In this document: piece by piece, positions 8,861 to 17,080 of the stretch
How positions within the stretch are numbered: the first letter of the stretch is position 1
Layout of the letters: the number at the start of each line of letters is the position of its first letter
Assembly (NCBI GenBank): GCA_016463765.1
Contig: JAEMQS010000019.1
Span: forward strand, 1-64,000
DNA: 64,000 bases
Direction: 5' to 3'
Source of the DNA: Solirubrobacteraceae bacterium
Lineage (GTDB): Bacteria; Actinomycetota; Thermoleophilia; Solirubrobacterales; Solirubrobacteraceae
Position numbers and translations under genes: made by a program
Notes under the pieces: model-generated
Seen by the model: the letters and a program-made list of their open reading frames with translations, nothing else
Database searches by the model: none
Told to the model about the DNA's origin: nothing

Positions 8861-8929
8861 GACGCTCGCGTATGCAAAGGCGACCCTCGGCTATGGAGCG
8901 TCTCACTGACCGGCGTTTCAATGCAGCCC

Positions 8930-9796
8930 ATGACCGACCACACCGCACAGCTCACCCTCGTCACCGGTGGTACCGGGAAGACCGGCCGCCGCGTCGCCGC
9001 CCGCCTGGCCGAGCGCGGCATCCCCGTCCGGATCGGGTCCCGCAACGCCGAGCCGCCGTTCGACTGGGAGGACCGCGCCACGTGGGACGCCGCGCTCGCC
9101 GGCGCCCGTGCGGTCTACGTCGCGTACGTCCCCGACCTCGCCGTCCCGGGCGCCGACGACGTCATCCGGGCGTTCACCGACCGGGCCGCCGCGGCCGGGG
9201 TCCAGCGGCTCGTCCTGCTCTCCGGCCGGGGCGAACCCGAGGCCGAGGCCTGCGAGCGCATCGTCCTCGAGGCCCCCGGCATCGACGCGACCGTCGTGCG
9301 CGCCAGCTGGTTCCTGCAGAATTTCAGCGAGAGCTTCCTGCAGCCCAGCATCGTCGCGGGTGAACTGGCGCTGCCTGTGCCCGCGCACATCCGCGAGCCG
9401 TTCATCGACGCCGACGACCTCGCCGATGTCGCCGTCGCCGCGCTGACCGAAGACGGCCACGCGGGCGAGATCTACGAGGTGACGGGCCCGGCGTCGCTGA
9501 CCTTCGCCGAGGCCGCCGCGGAGATCGGCGCCGCGACGGGACGGGAGGTGCCGTACGTCGAACTCACGCTCGAGCAGTTCACCGGCGCGCTGACCGCCGA
9601 AGGCGTCCCGGCCGACTTCATCGAGCTGCTGAGCTACCTGTTCACGGAGGTGCTCGACGGCCGCAACGCGGCCACCGCCGACGGTGTGCAGCGTGCGCTG
9701 GGGCGGCCGCCGCGTGATGCTCGCGCGTGGGCGCGCGCCGAAGCTGGCGCGGGCGCATGGGGCACGGTGCCCCATGAGGTGGCCGCCGGCGCCTGA
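8930..9796 (+). CDS. NmrA-like NAD(P)-binding oxidoreductase / epimerase
   Basis: 288 residues. Rossmann motif TLVTGGTGKTGRRVAARL (GxxGxxG) at residues ~8-25, then the extended atypical-SDR pattern AVYVAYVPDL, VQRLVLLSGRG, VVRASWFLQNF and EPFIDADDLADVAVAAL. Close to NmrA/azoreductase-type proteins that use NAD(P)H or sense redox. The substrate is unknown. ATG at 8921 (adding MQP) is an equally possible start. It diverges from the AraC-type regulator. Confidence 0.87.
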   Translation: MTDHTAQLTLVTGGTGKTGRRVAARLAERGIPVRIGSRNAEPPFDWEDRATWDAALAGARAVYVAYVPDLAVPGADDVIRAFTDRAAAAGVQRLVLLSGRGEPEAEACERIVLEAPGIDATVVRASWFLQNFSESFLQPSIVAGELALPVPAHIREPFIDADDLADVAVAALTEDGHAGEIYEVTGPASLTFAEAAAEIGAATGREVPYVELTLEQFTGALTAEGVPADFIELLSYLFTEVLDGRNAATADGVQRALGRPPRDARAWARAEAGAGAWGTVPHEVAAGA

Positions 9797-9810
9797 TCGC
9801 AGTAGATTCG

Positions 9811-9842
9811 CCGGTGCGGCCGAGGGGAACCGGCCGCACCGG
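9811..9842. other. Perfect 12-bp inverted repeat upstream of the lipase gene
   Basis: Arms 9811-9822 and 9831-9842 are exact reverse complements around an 8-nt loop (aggggaac). There is no T-tract. It sits just before the lipase ribosome site (gaggagaagg from 9845) and after a TAGATT -10-like hexamer (9803-9808). It could therefore be a leader hairpin, or the transcript end of the upstream gene. Confidence 0.5.
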
Positions 9843-9857
9843 TCGAGGAGAAGGTCG

Positions 9858-11027
9858 TTGTCCGTCACATCACGTCTGTCCATGGTGCTCGTCGCGTGCG
9901 CGGTGGCACTCGGCGTGCCCGCCGTCGCGACGGCCGCCGACCCGTTCTCCACCCCGCCGGACCCCCTGCCGCCCGGCGCCCCGGGTGACGTCCTGCGCGC
10001 CGAGCCCATCGTCCCGCGGGCGCTGACCTTCCGCCTCCCCGGCTCGGGCGAGGCCTGGCGCATCCTGTATCGGTCGACAAACGCGACCGGCCAGGCCGTC
10101 GCGGTCACCGGCACGGTGATCCTGCCCCGGCGCGGCACGCCGCGCGCGCTGGTCGGTCTCGCGCCCGGCACCCAGGGCATGGCCGATCAGTGCGCCCCCT
10201 CGCGCCTGCTGCGACAGGGCCTGCTGTACGAGGGCGCGGCGCTCGCGGGGATGCTCGAGCGGGGGTGGGCCGTCGCGATGACCGACTACGAAGGCCTTGG
10301 GACGCCCGGGGTCCACACGTACATGGTCGGCCGCAGCTCGGGCCCCGCGGCACTGGACATCCTGCGCGCCGCCAAACGCCTTCCCGCAGCACGGCTGGCC
10401 AGCGACCTGCCCACCGCACTGACCGGGTACTCGCAGGGCGGGCAGGCCGCCGCGTGGGCGGCGCAGCTGCAGCCGACCTACGCGCCGGACGTCGCGCTCG
10501 TCGGCGTCGCGGCCGGCGGACTGCCATCGGATCTCGCCGCGGTGCAGCGCCAGGTCGACGGCGGCCCGTGGGCGGCGGTGATGGTCATGGGCGCGCTCGG
10601 CCTGGAGACCGCGTACGGCGTCGACATCGACCAGTACCACACGCCGCGTGGCAGCCGCGAGTACTTCGAGTCCGCGCGGGACTGCCTGCTGACGAGCGTC
10701 GTGAAGATGGGCTTCCGGCGCACCAAGCCGCTGACGACCTCCGACCCGCTCGACGATCCACTCGTTCGCGCCCGCCTGGAGGAGAACCGCCTCGGCGGAA
10801 CCCCGCCGCAGGTGCCCGTCCTCCTGCAGCACGGCCTCCACGACGACATCATCCCGCTGGCGCAGGCCCGCGCCGTCCACAACGCGTGGTGCGCAGCCGG
10901 TGCGTCGTCACGTTGGCGAACGACGGGGCTCGATCACATCGGCGGGTTCCTCGCGAATCTCCCGCGCACGTTCGACTGGTTGCGGCTGCGCATCGAGGGC
11001 AAGGACGCCGCGGGCTACTGCAGCTGA
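9858..11027 (+). CDS. Secreted lipase, LIP family
   Basis: 389 residues with a signal peptide (hydrophobic ~9-28, ending ATA-A). Alpha/beta-hydrolase of the secretory-lipase (LIP, Candida-lipase-like) family. Nucleophile elbow GYSQGG, DYEGLGTPG and Asp/His candidates in HGLHDDIIPL and GLDHIGGF. Probably hydrolyses acylglycerols or other esters outside the membrane. The TTG start at 9858 was chosen because GAGGAG at 9845-9850 is well placed; the ATG at 9882 would shorten the signal peptide. Confidence 0.9.
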   Translation: MSVTSRLSMVLVACAVALGVPAVATAADPFSTPPDPLPPGAPGDVLRAEPIVPRALTFRLPGSGEAWRILYRSTNATGQAVAVTGTVILPRRGTPRALVGLAPGTQGMADQCAPSRLLRQGLLYEGAALAGMLERGWAVAMTDYEGLGTPGVHTYMVGRSSGPAALDILRAAKRLPAARLASDLPTALTGYSQGGQAAAWAAQLQPTYAPDVALVGVAAGGLPSDLAAVQRQVDGGPWAAVMVMGALGLETAYGVDIDQYHTPRGSREYFESARDCLLTSVVKMGFRRTKPLTTSDPLDDPLVRARLEENRLGGTPPQVPVLLQHGLHDDIIPLAQARAVHNAWCAAGASSRWRTTGLDHIGGFLANLPRTFDWLRLRIEGKDAAGYCS

Positions 11028-11039
11028 CCGGTCGCCGCG

Positions 11040-11045
11040 TAGGCT
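11040..11045 (+). promoter_or_regulatory. -10-like hexamer for the CoA-transferase gene
   Basis: TAGGCT, ending 8 nt before the ATG at 11054. The hexamer and spacing are identical to those of the gene at 61095 and, on the other strand, purB. Confidence 0.55.
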
Positions 11046-11053
11046 GGCGATCC

Positions 11054-12397
11054 ATGCCGCGCGAGCTCACTCCCGACCAGGCGGTCGCCCTTCTTCGGCC
11101 CGACGACAGGATCGGGCTGCCCCTCGGCCCGGGCCAGCCGCCGCAGTTCCTCGCCGCGCTCGGTGAGCGCGACGACTGGGCCGGCCTGACGATCTCCGGC
11201 GCGCTGCTCATCGCGCCGAGCGAGGCGTACACCCATCCGGGCGTGCGGATCATCTCCGGCTTCTTCGGCCCTCTCGAGCGCTGGCTGGCCAGCGACGGCC
11301 ACAACGTCGAGTTCATGCCCGCGGACTTCCGCCGGTTCGGCCCGCTCGCCGAAGCGGTCTCCCCGCGCATCCTCGCGACGGTCGCCGCCCCACCCGACGC
11401 CGACGGCTGGTGCAGCCTCTCCCTGCACGCCGGCGGAACACTGGACGAGCTGCGCCGCGCGGGCGCCGACCCGGATCGCCTGCTCGTCGTCGAGACGAGC
11501 CCGCACTTCCCGCGCACGCACGGCCTGCCGCCCGGCTACGACGCGGGTGAGATCGCGCACGCCGCAGGCTGGCGCCCCGAGCATCGCCACGCGCTGCACC
11601 TCGACGAGATCGACATCCTCATCCCTGGCGACGCCGTCCCGCTCGCGCTCCCGGAGACCGAACCGAGCGAGACCGACCGCGCGATCGCCGAGCACGCCGC
11701 GCGGTTCATCGCCGACGGCGCGACGCTGCAGACCGGCATCGGCAGCATCCCGACGGCGATCGCGTCGCTGCTCGCCGAGACGCCCGGTGGCAGCTACGGC
11801 ATTCACTCCGAAATGCTCACCGACGGGATCCGCCGCCTGCACCAGGCCGGCAAGGTGACCAACGACGGCAAGGGGATCCTGCCCGGGTACAGCGTCACGA
11901 CGTTCGCGTTCGGCTCCCAGGACCTGTACGACTGGCTGGCGAACGACGAGCCGCCGATCGCGTTCCTCCCCGTCGGCGTGGTGAACAACCCGACGCTCAT
12001 CGGGGCGAACCGCCGGATGGTCACGATCAACGGCGCGATGCAGGTCGACCTCACCGGCCAGGTCGTCGCCGAGGCGATCGCCGGGATCCAGTACTCGGGC
12101 GCCGGCGGCCAGGAGGACTTCGTCTCCGGCCCGGGCACCGAGCTGGAGGACCGCTCACTGCTGTGCCTGCCGGCGACCCGCACCACGGGCGAGGAGACCA
12201 TCTCCCGGATCGTCGCCGGGCTCCCCGCGGGGTCGGTCGTCACGACGCCGCGCCACCAGGTCGACGTGATCGTCACGGAGTTCGGGGCAGCCGAGCTCCA
12301 GGGGCTGACGGTGCGCGAGCGCGGCCTGGCGCTGGCGGAGATCGCGGCGCCGGAGTTCCGCGACGAGTTGCGCGCCGCGGTCAGCGGTCTGCGCTAA
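11054..12397 (+). CDS. Acetyl-CoA hydrolase / 4-hydroxybutyrate-type CoA-transferase
   Basis: 447 residues. Two-lobed family-I CoA-transferase: N-terminal half with LPLGPGQPPQFLAAL; C-terminal half with LQTGIGSIPTAIASLL, the probable catalytic Glu in GIHSEMLTDG, TFAFGSQDLYDWL, GVVNNP, GQVVAEAI and GGQEDFVSG. Transfers CoA between acyl-CoA and a carboxylate, or hydrolyses acetyl-CoA; the substrate cannot be read from sequence. The stop shares CTAA with the convergent small gene at 12394. Confidence 0.9.
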   Translation: MPRELTPDQAVALLRPDDRIGLPLGPGQPPQFLAALGERDDWAGLTISGALLIAPSEAYTHPGVRIISGFFGPLERWLASDGHNVEFMPADFRRFGPLAEAVSPRILATVAAPPDADGWCSLSLHAGGTLDELRRAGADPDRLLVVETSPHFPRTHGLPPGYDAGEIAHAAGWRPEHRHALHLDEIDILIPGDAVPLALPETEPSETDRAIAEHAARFIADGATLQTGIGSIPTAIASLLAETPGGSYGIHSEMLTDGIRRLHQAGKVTNDGKGILPGYSVTTFAFGSQDLYDWLANDEPPIAFLPVGVVNNPTLIGANRRMVTINGAMQVDLTGQVVAEAIAGIQYSGAGGQEDFVSGPGTELEDRSLLCLPATRTTGEETISRIVAGLPAGSVVTTPRHQVDVIVTEFGAAELQGLTVRERGLALAEIAAPEFRDELRAAVSGLR

Positions 12398-12633
12398 CCG
12401 CCGCCACCGCAGCCCCCGCCGCCGCAGCCGGAACCCCCGCCGGAATCGCCTCCCCCCGAGTCTCCACCGCTGCCCGGGCTGTCGTCCCGGCTCCCGGTGG
12501 AGAACGCGCCCGGACCGCCGACATAGCCCGAGGCGTCGTAGTCCCGGCGATTGAGCCGCGTCGGACGCGTGGCCGAGATGACCGCGACCACGACGATCAG
12601 CGCACCGATCGCCAATACCAGGATCATGAGCAT
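12394..12633 (-). CDS. Small membrane protein with Gly/Cys-rich tail
   Basis: 79 residues. One N-terminal transmembrane segment (residues ~2-20), a polar linker, and a C-terminus made almost only of Gly, Ser and Asp ending in a GCGGGG-type Cys/Gly tail. TACGAT (12640-12645) ends 6 nt before the ATG. The family is not recognised. In many actinobacteria such Gly-Cys tails end TIGR04222- or GRDP-type membrane proteins. Here the tail is on a separate gene divergent from a GRDP-like gene, 39 bp apart, so the two may work together. Confidence 0.6.
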   Translation of the reverse strand: MLMILVLAIGALIVVVAVISATRPTRLNRRDYDASGYVGGPGAFSTGSRDDSPGSGGDSGGGDSGGGSGCGGGGCGGGG

Positions 12634-12639
12634 GCAGCC

Positions 12640-12666
12640 ATCGTAGACAGGTCGCTTCCTTACCCT
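12640..12666. promoter_or_regulatory. Divergent -10-like pair (12633 minus, 12673 plus)
   Basis: TACGAT on the minus strand (12640-12645) and TACCCT on the plus strand (12661-12666). Each ends exactly 6 nt before its start codon, in a 39-bp intergenic region. Confidence 0.5.
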
Positions 12667-12672
12667 GTTGGG

Positions 12673-13158
12673 ATGCGCCTGCGCCGCCGCGTCGATCTGC
12701 ATCGAACCGACGCTGCAGTGGCGACACTCGACCTGCCGCCAGCCGTGTGGAAGACGTGCCCGTGGGAGCCCCGCGACCTCATCGACCTCGGCCTCCGGCA
12801 ATGGCTGCGCTGCGCCGGCGCGGCCCTGCGTGACGGACAGACCATCGGCATGCCATCGCGTGCGGTCGACGAGGCGTGGCACGGGTTCATCCTCTGCACC
12901 GTGCAGTACGCGGCGTTCTGCGATGCGGCGTACGGGCGGTTTCTCCATCACCATCCCGAGGGCGCCGCCACCGCCGATCCCGGACCGCGCGCCCTGGGCG
13001 AGCAGCTCGCGCGAACGGTCACCGCGTGGAGCATCGTCCGGCGCCCCGACGAGGACTGCGTCCTCTGGGATCTCGACCTGCGCGTCGGCGTTCGCGAGCC
13101 GTGGGGGATCAGCGCCGACGACGTGGCCGCCGTCCTCACGCGGATCGGCGCGCGCTAG
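12673..13158 (+). CDS. Glycine-rich-domain-containing (GRDP/DUF1399-like) protein
   Basis: 161 residues. The core motif DEAWHGFILCTVQYAAFC with a following FLHHHP is the conserved W-H...Y...FC block of bacterial GRDP-like proteins. CPWEPRDLIDLGLRQWLRC precedes it. No membrane segment is present. Function unknown. It is divergent from the small Gly/Cys-tailed membrane protein, and its stop shares CTAG with the next minus-strand gene. TACCCT 6 nt upstream of the ATG supports the start. Confidence 0.65.
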   Translation: MRLRRRVDLHRTDAAVATLDLPPAVWKTCPWEPRDLIDLGLRQWLRCAGAALRDGQTIGMPSRAVDEAWHGFILCTVQYAAFCDAAYGRFLHHHPEGAATADPGPRALGEQLARTVTAWSIVRRPDEDCVLWDLDLRVGVREPWGISADDVAAVLTRIGAR

Positions 13159-13316
13159 TCGTCGTCCCAGTCGCGAGGCTCGTACTCCTCGCGCACCTTC
13201 GCCTCCCACTCGGGATCTCCGGGCTTGGCTCGTGAGCGCTGCCCCGCGATCGCGAGCCAGACAACGACCACCACCAGCAGCACGACGACGGCGAGCAGGA
13301 TGACGACGACAGTCAT
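13155..13316 (-). CDS. Small single-pass membrane protein
   Basis: 53 residues. A long Val/Leu-rich transmembrane helix (residues ~2-24) is followed by an acidic cytoplasmic-looking tail (EWEAKVREEYEPRDWDDD). The ATG at 13316 is preceded by TACGAT (13323-13328) at 6 nt, as in the other small gene nearby. The longer upstream frame runs into the palindromic repeat and was rejected. Family not recognised. Confidence 0.6.
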   Translation of the reverse strand: MTVVVILLAVVVLLVVVVVWLAIAGQRSRAKPGDPEWEAKVREEYEPRDWDDD

Positions 13317-13342
13317 GGGCGCATCGTACGTCGCCCCCTCCG

Positions 13343-13394
13343 CGCTGAACGGCAGATCCACGTTGCCCTGGCGACGTGGACCTGCCGTTCAGCG
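13343..13394. repeat. Palindromic intergenic repeat, copy A
   Basis: Arms 13343-13363 and 13374-13394 (21 bp, one mismatch) around a 10-nt loop. The core CGGCAGATCCACGT matches the repeat at 42437-42474 exactly in the left arm. It lies between the divergent starts of the 53-residue membrane protein and the RNB gene, so it is not a transcript terminator for either. Confidence 0.85.
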
Positions 13395-13413
13395 GGCGTG
13401 GCATGCTGGGCGC

Positions 13414-14853
13414 GTGCCGCCGAACGCCATCGCCGCCCGGCTGCGCACCGGGTTCGCCGCCATCCGCGCAGAGCTGGAGATCGTCACCGAGCATCCCGCC
13501 GACGCCGCCCGTGAAGCCGCCGCCCGCGCGGACGCGCCGACGGCGCCGCTGCCGGGCGTCGACCTCGTCGGCGCGGACGCCCGCGCGGACCGGCGCGACC
13601 TCGCGTTCGTCACCCTCGATCCCCTGGGCAGCACCGACCTCGACCAGGCCTTCGCCCTGCACCGCGACGGCGGCGGGTTCGTCCTGCACTACGCGATCGC
13701 CGACGTCGCCGCGCACGTGGTTCCCGGCGGCGCCGTCGACCGCGTCGCCCACGCCCGCGGCCAGACGCTCTACGCGCCCGACGGCCGCGAGGGCCTGCAC
13801 CCGCCCGCGCTCGCCGAGGACGCCGGGAGCCTGCTCCCCGGCCGCGACCGCCTCGCGGTGTTGTGGTCGCTCACCGTCGACGGCGGCGGTGAGCTCGTCG
13901 GCACGGACGTGGAACGCGCGGTCGTGCGTTCCACCGCTCAGCTCGACTACGCCGGCGCGCAGGCGGCACTCGACCGCGGCGACGGGCACGAGCAGCTCCT
14001 GCTCCTGCGCGAAGCCGGCGCCCTCCTGCGGACCGCCCAGCAACGGCGCGGCGCGATCGAGCTGCCCGAGCCCGCGCAGGAGCTCGCCTCCGACGGCGCG
14101 GACGGCTGGACCCTGCGCTGGGAGCCGCGGCACCCGATCGAGGCCGACAACGCCCAGCTGTCGCTGCTGTGCGGGCACGCGGCCGCCACCCTCATGCTCG
14201 GCGCGGGCGCGGGCCTGTTGCGCACCCTCCCGCCCGCGCCACCGGACGCGCACACCCGCCTGCGCGCGGCCGCGCACGCCCTGCGGATCACGTGGCCGGA
14301 GGACCAGCCGCTGAGTGGACTCATGCCGACGCTCGACGGGACCGACCCCGCGCACCTCGCGTTCCTGGACGAGTGCCGCGCGCTGCTGCGCGGAGCCGAC
14401 TACACGCCGTTCGACGGCGCGCCGCCGGCGCTGCGTGAGCACGCGGCGATGGGCCTCGCGTACGCCCACGTCACCGCGCCGCTGCGGCGGCTCGCCGACC
14501 GGTACGCGGCCGAGTGCGCGCTGGCCGCGCACCACGGCGTCTCCGTGCCCGGGTGGGCGCGCGACGCGCTCACCGCCATCCCCGACGAGATGCGCGCGAG
14601 CACCCGGCTGGCCGGAACGCTGCACCGGGCGTGCATCGACCTCAGCGAAGCGGTGCTGCTCGAGCACCGCGTCGGCGAACGGTTCCCGGCCGCAGTGGTC
14701 GACGTCGACGACCGCGGCGCCGATGTCCGCATCCAGGAGCCGCCGATCCTCGCGCGGTGCACCGGTGACGGGCTGGAAGCCGGCACGCGCCGCGACGTCG
14801 TCCTCACCGAGGCCGACCCGGCCACCCGCGTCGTGCGGTTCGCAGCCGGCTAG
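13414..14853 (+). CDS. Minimal RNB-domain exoribonuclease-like protein
   Basis: 479 residues. RNB (RNase II/R) catalytic domain: FVTLDPLGSTDLDQAFAL carries the metal-binding Asp cluster, but the fourth position (Asp210 of E. coli RNase II) is Gln. ADNAQLSLLCG and YAHVTAPLRRLADRYA are the conserved downstream motifs. There is no obvious cold-shock domain and only a short beta-rich C-terminus instead of a full S1 domain, so it is smaller than RNase II or R. It probably degrades single-stranded RNA 3' to 5'. GTG at 13414. The stop shares CTAG with purB. Confidence 0.88.
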   Translation: MPPNAIAARLRTGFAAIRAELEIVTEHPADAAREAAARADAPTAPLPGVDLVGADARADRRDLAFVTLDPLGSTDLDQAFALHRDGGGFVLHYAIADVAAHVVPGGAVDRVAHARGQTLYAPDGREGLHPPALAEDAGSLLPGRDRLAVLWSLTVDGGGELVGTDVERAVVRSTAQLDYAGAQAALDRGDGHEQLLLLREAGALLRTAQQRRGAIELPEPAQELASDGADGWTLRWEPRHPIEADNAQLSLLCGHAAATLMLGAGAGLLRTLPPAPPDAHTRLRAAAHALRITWPEDQPLSGLMPTLDGTDPAHLAFLDECRALLRGADYTPFDGAPPALREHAAMGLAYAHVTAPLRRLADRYAAECALAAHHGVSVPGWARDALTAIPDEMRASTRLAGTLHRACIDLSEAVLLEHRVGERFPAAVVDVDDRGADVRIQEPPILARCTGDGLEAGTRRDVVLTEADPATRVVRFAAG

Positions 14854-16112
14854 CCCAGCCGGCCGACGATCTCGTCGGCGTACCGCGTGTAGTGCCCGAG
14901 GTCGAAGATCTCGTCAAGATCCAGTCCGAGCTCCTCACGTTCGAGCAGTTCGCGCAGCGGCGTCCGCGAGTCCCACGCCTCCTGGGCCGACTCCTGAACG
15001 ATGCGGTAGGCGTCGTCGCGCTGCAGCCCCTTGGCCACCAGTGCGAGCAGGATCCGCTGACTGAACAGCGCGCCGTACGTCAGGTCGATGTTCTCGCGCA
15101 TGCGGTCGGTGTGGATGACCATGCCCGTCGCCATCCGCAGCGCCAGGCCGTGCATGTAGTCCAGCGCGATCGTCGCGTCGGGCAGGATGACCCGCTCGGC
15201 GCCCGAGTGGCTGATGTCGCGCTCGTGCCACAGCGCGACGTTCTCCAGCCCCGCCTGCGAGTACCCACGCAGCACGCGCGCCAGGCCGGTGATGCGCTCC
15301 GTCGTGATGGGGTTGCGCTTGTGCGGCATCGCCGACGAGCCCTTCTGCTTGCCCGCACGGAACGGCTCCTCGACCTCGCGGACCTCGGTGCGCTGCAGGT
15401 GGCGGATCTCGGTGGCGAAGCGCTCCATGCCGGCGCCGGCGATGGCGATCGCCTGCAGCACCTCGGCGTGGCGGTCGCGCGGCACGACCTGGGTGGAGAC
15501 CGGCTCACCGGCGATCCCCAGCCCCTCCAGGATGCCGCGCTCGAAGTCAGGAGACGTCGCGGCGTACGTGCCGACCGCGCCACTGATCGCCCCGACCGCC
15601 GCCTGCGCGAACGCGCGCTCGAGCCGCTCGACGTTGCGCCGGGCCTCCATCGCGTAGCCCGCGAGCTTGATGCCGAACGTGGTGGGCTCGGCGTGCACGC
15701 CGTGGGTACGCCCCACACAGACCGTGTGGACGTGCTCTCGCGCGCGGTCGGCGAGCGCGTCGGCGTACGCGCGGGCGCCCGCGACGAGGATCTCCCCGGC
15801 AGCCTGCAGCTGCAGCGCGAGCGCGGTGTCGAGCACGTCGCTCGACGTCAGGCCGTAGTGGATCCAGCGGCCGCTCGGCCCCGCGCTCGCCGCCAGTTCA
15901 TCGACGAACGCGGCGACGTCGTGGTCGGTGATCTTCTCGCGCTCCTTGACCGCCTCGACGGTGAACGTCGCGGCGCGAATCGCGACCAGATCCTCTTCGG
16001 TCGGGCCGTCCATCGCCTCGCACGCGGCGACCTCGACCTTCCGCCAGGCCTCCATGCGGGCCTCATCCGTCCAGATGGCGCCCATCTCGGGGCGGGTGTA
16101 GCGCTCGATCAT
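14850..16112 (-). CDS. purB: Adenylosuccinate lyase PurB
   Basis: 420 residues. Splits SAICAR to AICAR plus fumarate (purine step 8) and adenylosuccinate to AMP. Signatures are YGLTSSDVLDTA, VGRTHGVHAEPTTFG (catalytic His), the flexible loop GSSAMPHKRNPITTER (catalytic Ser) and LWHERDISHS. It starts MIERYTRPEMGAIW, the typical N-terminus. TAGGCT (16121-16126) ends 8 nt before the ATG with no ribosome site. Confidence 0.97.
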   Translation of the reverse strand: MIERYTRPEMGAIWTDEARMEAWRKVEVAACEAMDGPTEEDLVAIRAATFTVEAVKEREKITDHDVAAFVDELAASAGPSGRWIHYGLTSSDVLDTALALQLQAAGEILVAGARAYADALADRAREHVHTVCVGRTHGVHAEPTTFGIKLAGYAMEARRNVERLERAFAQAAVGAISGAVGTYAATSPDFERGILEGLGIAGEPVSTQVVPRDRHAEVLQAIAIAGAGMERFATEIRHLQRTEVREVEEPFRAGKQKGSSAMPHKRNPITTERITGLARVLRGYSQAGLENVALWHERDISHSGAERVILPDATIALDYMHGLALRMATGMVIHTDRMRENIDLTYGALFSQRILLALVAKGLQRDDAYRIVQESAQEAWDSRTPLRELLEREELGLDLDEIFDLGHYTRYADEIVGRLG

Positions 16113-16120
16113 TGGCGCGG

Positions 16121-16126
16121 AGCCTA
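16121..16126 (-). promoter_or_regulatory. -10-like hexamer for purB
   Basis: TAGGCT on the minus strand, 8 nt before the purB ATG. It overlaps the end of the XRE regulator gene, which stops at 16124. Confidence 0.55.
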
Positions 16127-16978
16127 GCTGCGCGCGACCGAGCGCAGCCGCCCGTCGCCCCGCCCGGCCACGTACGCCGCCCACCGCCCGCGCGATGACG
16201 CATCCGACGGGTCGAGCAGGACCACCTGGAGGTCGCCGTCACCCGCGTCGAGGAGCTCCGCCTCGAACACGAGGTCGCCGGCTTCGGGGTGATGCACGGC
16301 ACGTACCGGATTGCATGCGCGCGCCACGTCGTGGCGCGCCCACAGCGCCGCGAAGTCGGGATCATCCGCGACGAGGTCGGCGATCATCGCTTCGATGTCA
16401 TCGCCGGCGGGGACGCCGGCCAGTATCGGCCGCAGCTGCGCGACCGTGTCCTGCGCGACCAGGTGCCAGTCCGCCCACAGCGCGCGAGCGGCGGGTGAGC
16501 GGAACGTCAGGTGCAGCTGATTGCGCTCAGCGTCCGGGAGATCAGCGAGGTCGCCGAGCAGCGCGACGGCGCCGGTGTTCCAGAACAGGATGTCCCGGCG
16601 ACGGTTGAGGATCCACGCAGGGCTCGGTGCGACCCGTTCGATCAGGTGGCGCAGCGGCTCGGAGACCTCGCGCGCCGCGGCGATCCGCGGCCCCGGGTCC
16701 GGGCGGCCGGCCAGCCAGAAGAGGTGGCGGCGACCCTGCGCGTTGAGGCCCAGCGCCCGCGCCAGCGCGGCGAGCACCTCGGCCGACGGCTCGCGGTGGC
16801 GCCCCTGCTCGAGGCGGACGAGGTAGTTGACCGACACCCCGGCGAGCGCGGCGAGCTCCTCACGCCGCAGGCCCGGCGTCCGGCGGCGGCCACCGCCCGG
16901 CAGGCCTGCAGACTCGGGCGTCCGCAGCACGCGGCGCGCCTGCAGGTACGCGCCCAGGGCAGTGGGATCTGGGGCCAC
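16124..16978 (-). CDS. XRE-family regulator with MmyB-like ligand domain
   Basis: 284 residues. N-terminal helix-turn-helix (RREELAALAGVSVNYLVRLEQGRHREPSAEVL, residues ~39-70) and a C-terminal MmyB-like PAS-type domain (PAWILNRRRDILFWNTGAVALLGD... LTFRSPAARALWADW), the common actinobacterial arrangement. It is divergent from the SDR/VOC genes 102 bp away and probably regulates them. GTG at 16978; CATACT ends 6 nt upstream. The long upstream open frame is antisense to the SDR and was rejected. Confidence 0.9.
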   Translation of the reverse strand: MAPDPTALGAYLQARRVLRTPESAGLPGGGRRRTPGLRREELAALAGVSVNYLVRLEQGRHREPSAEVLAALARALGLNAQGRRHLFWLAGRPDPGPRIAAAREVSEPLRHLIERVAPSPAWILNRRRDILFWNTGAVALLGDLADLPDAERNQLHLTFRSPAARALWADWHLVAQDTVAQLRPILAGVPAGDDIEAMIADLVADDPDFAALWARHDVARACNPVRAVHHPEAGDLVFEAELLDAGDGDLQVVLLDPSDASSRGRWAAYVAGRGDGRLRSVARS

Positions 16979-17080
16979 AGCGCGAGTATGCCCAACCCCG
17001 GCGCGCGTGTCGTGACCCTGACAGGGCCACCCTCGAGCGGGGTCTTTCGCCCGCCGGGCGCGGCGTGGAGAGTGCTCGTC

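Noticed and set aside
12634-14667. Minus-strand extension of the small Gly/Cys-tailed gene to 757 codons
   Set aside because: It runs antisense through the GRDP-like and RNB genes and includes palindromic-repeat sequence. Only the last 79 codons have a membrane helix, a sensible start and an upstream box.
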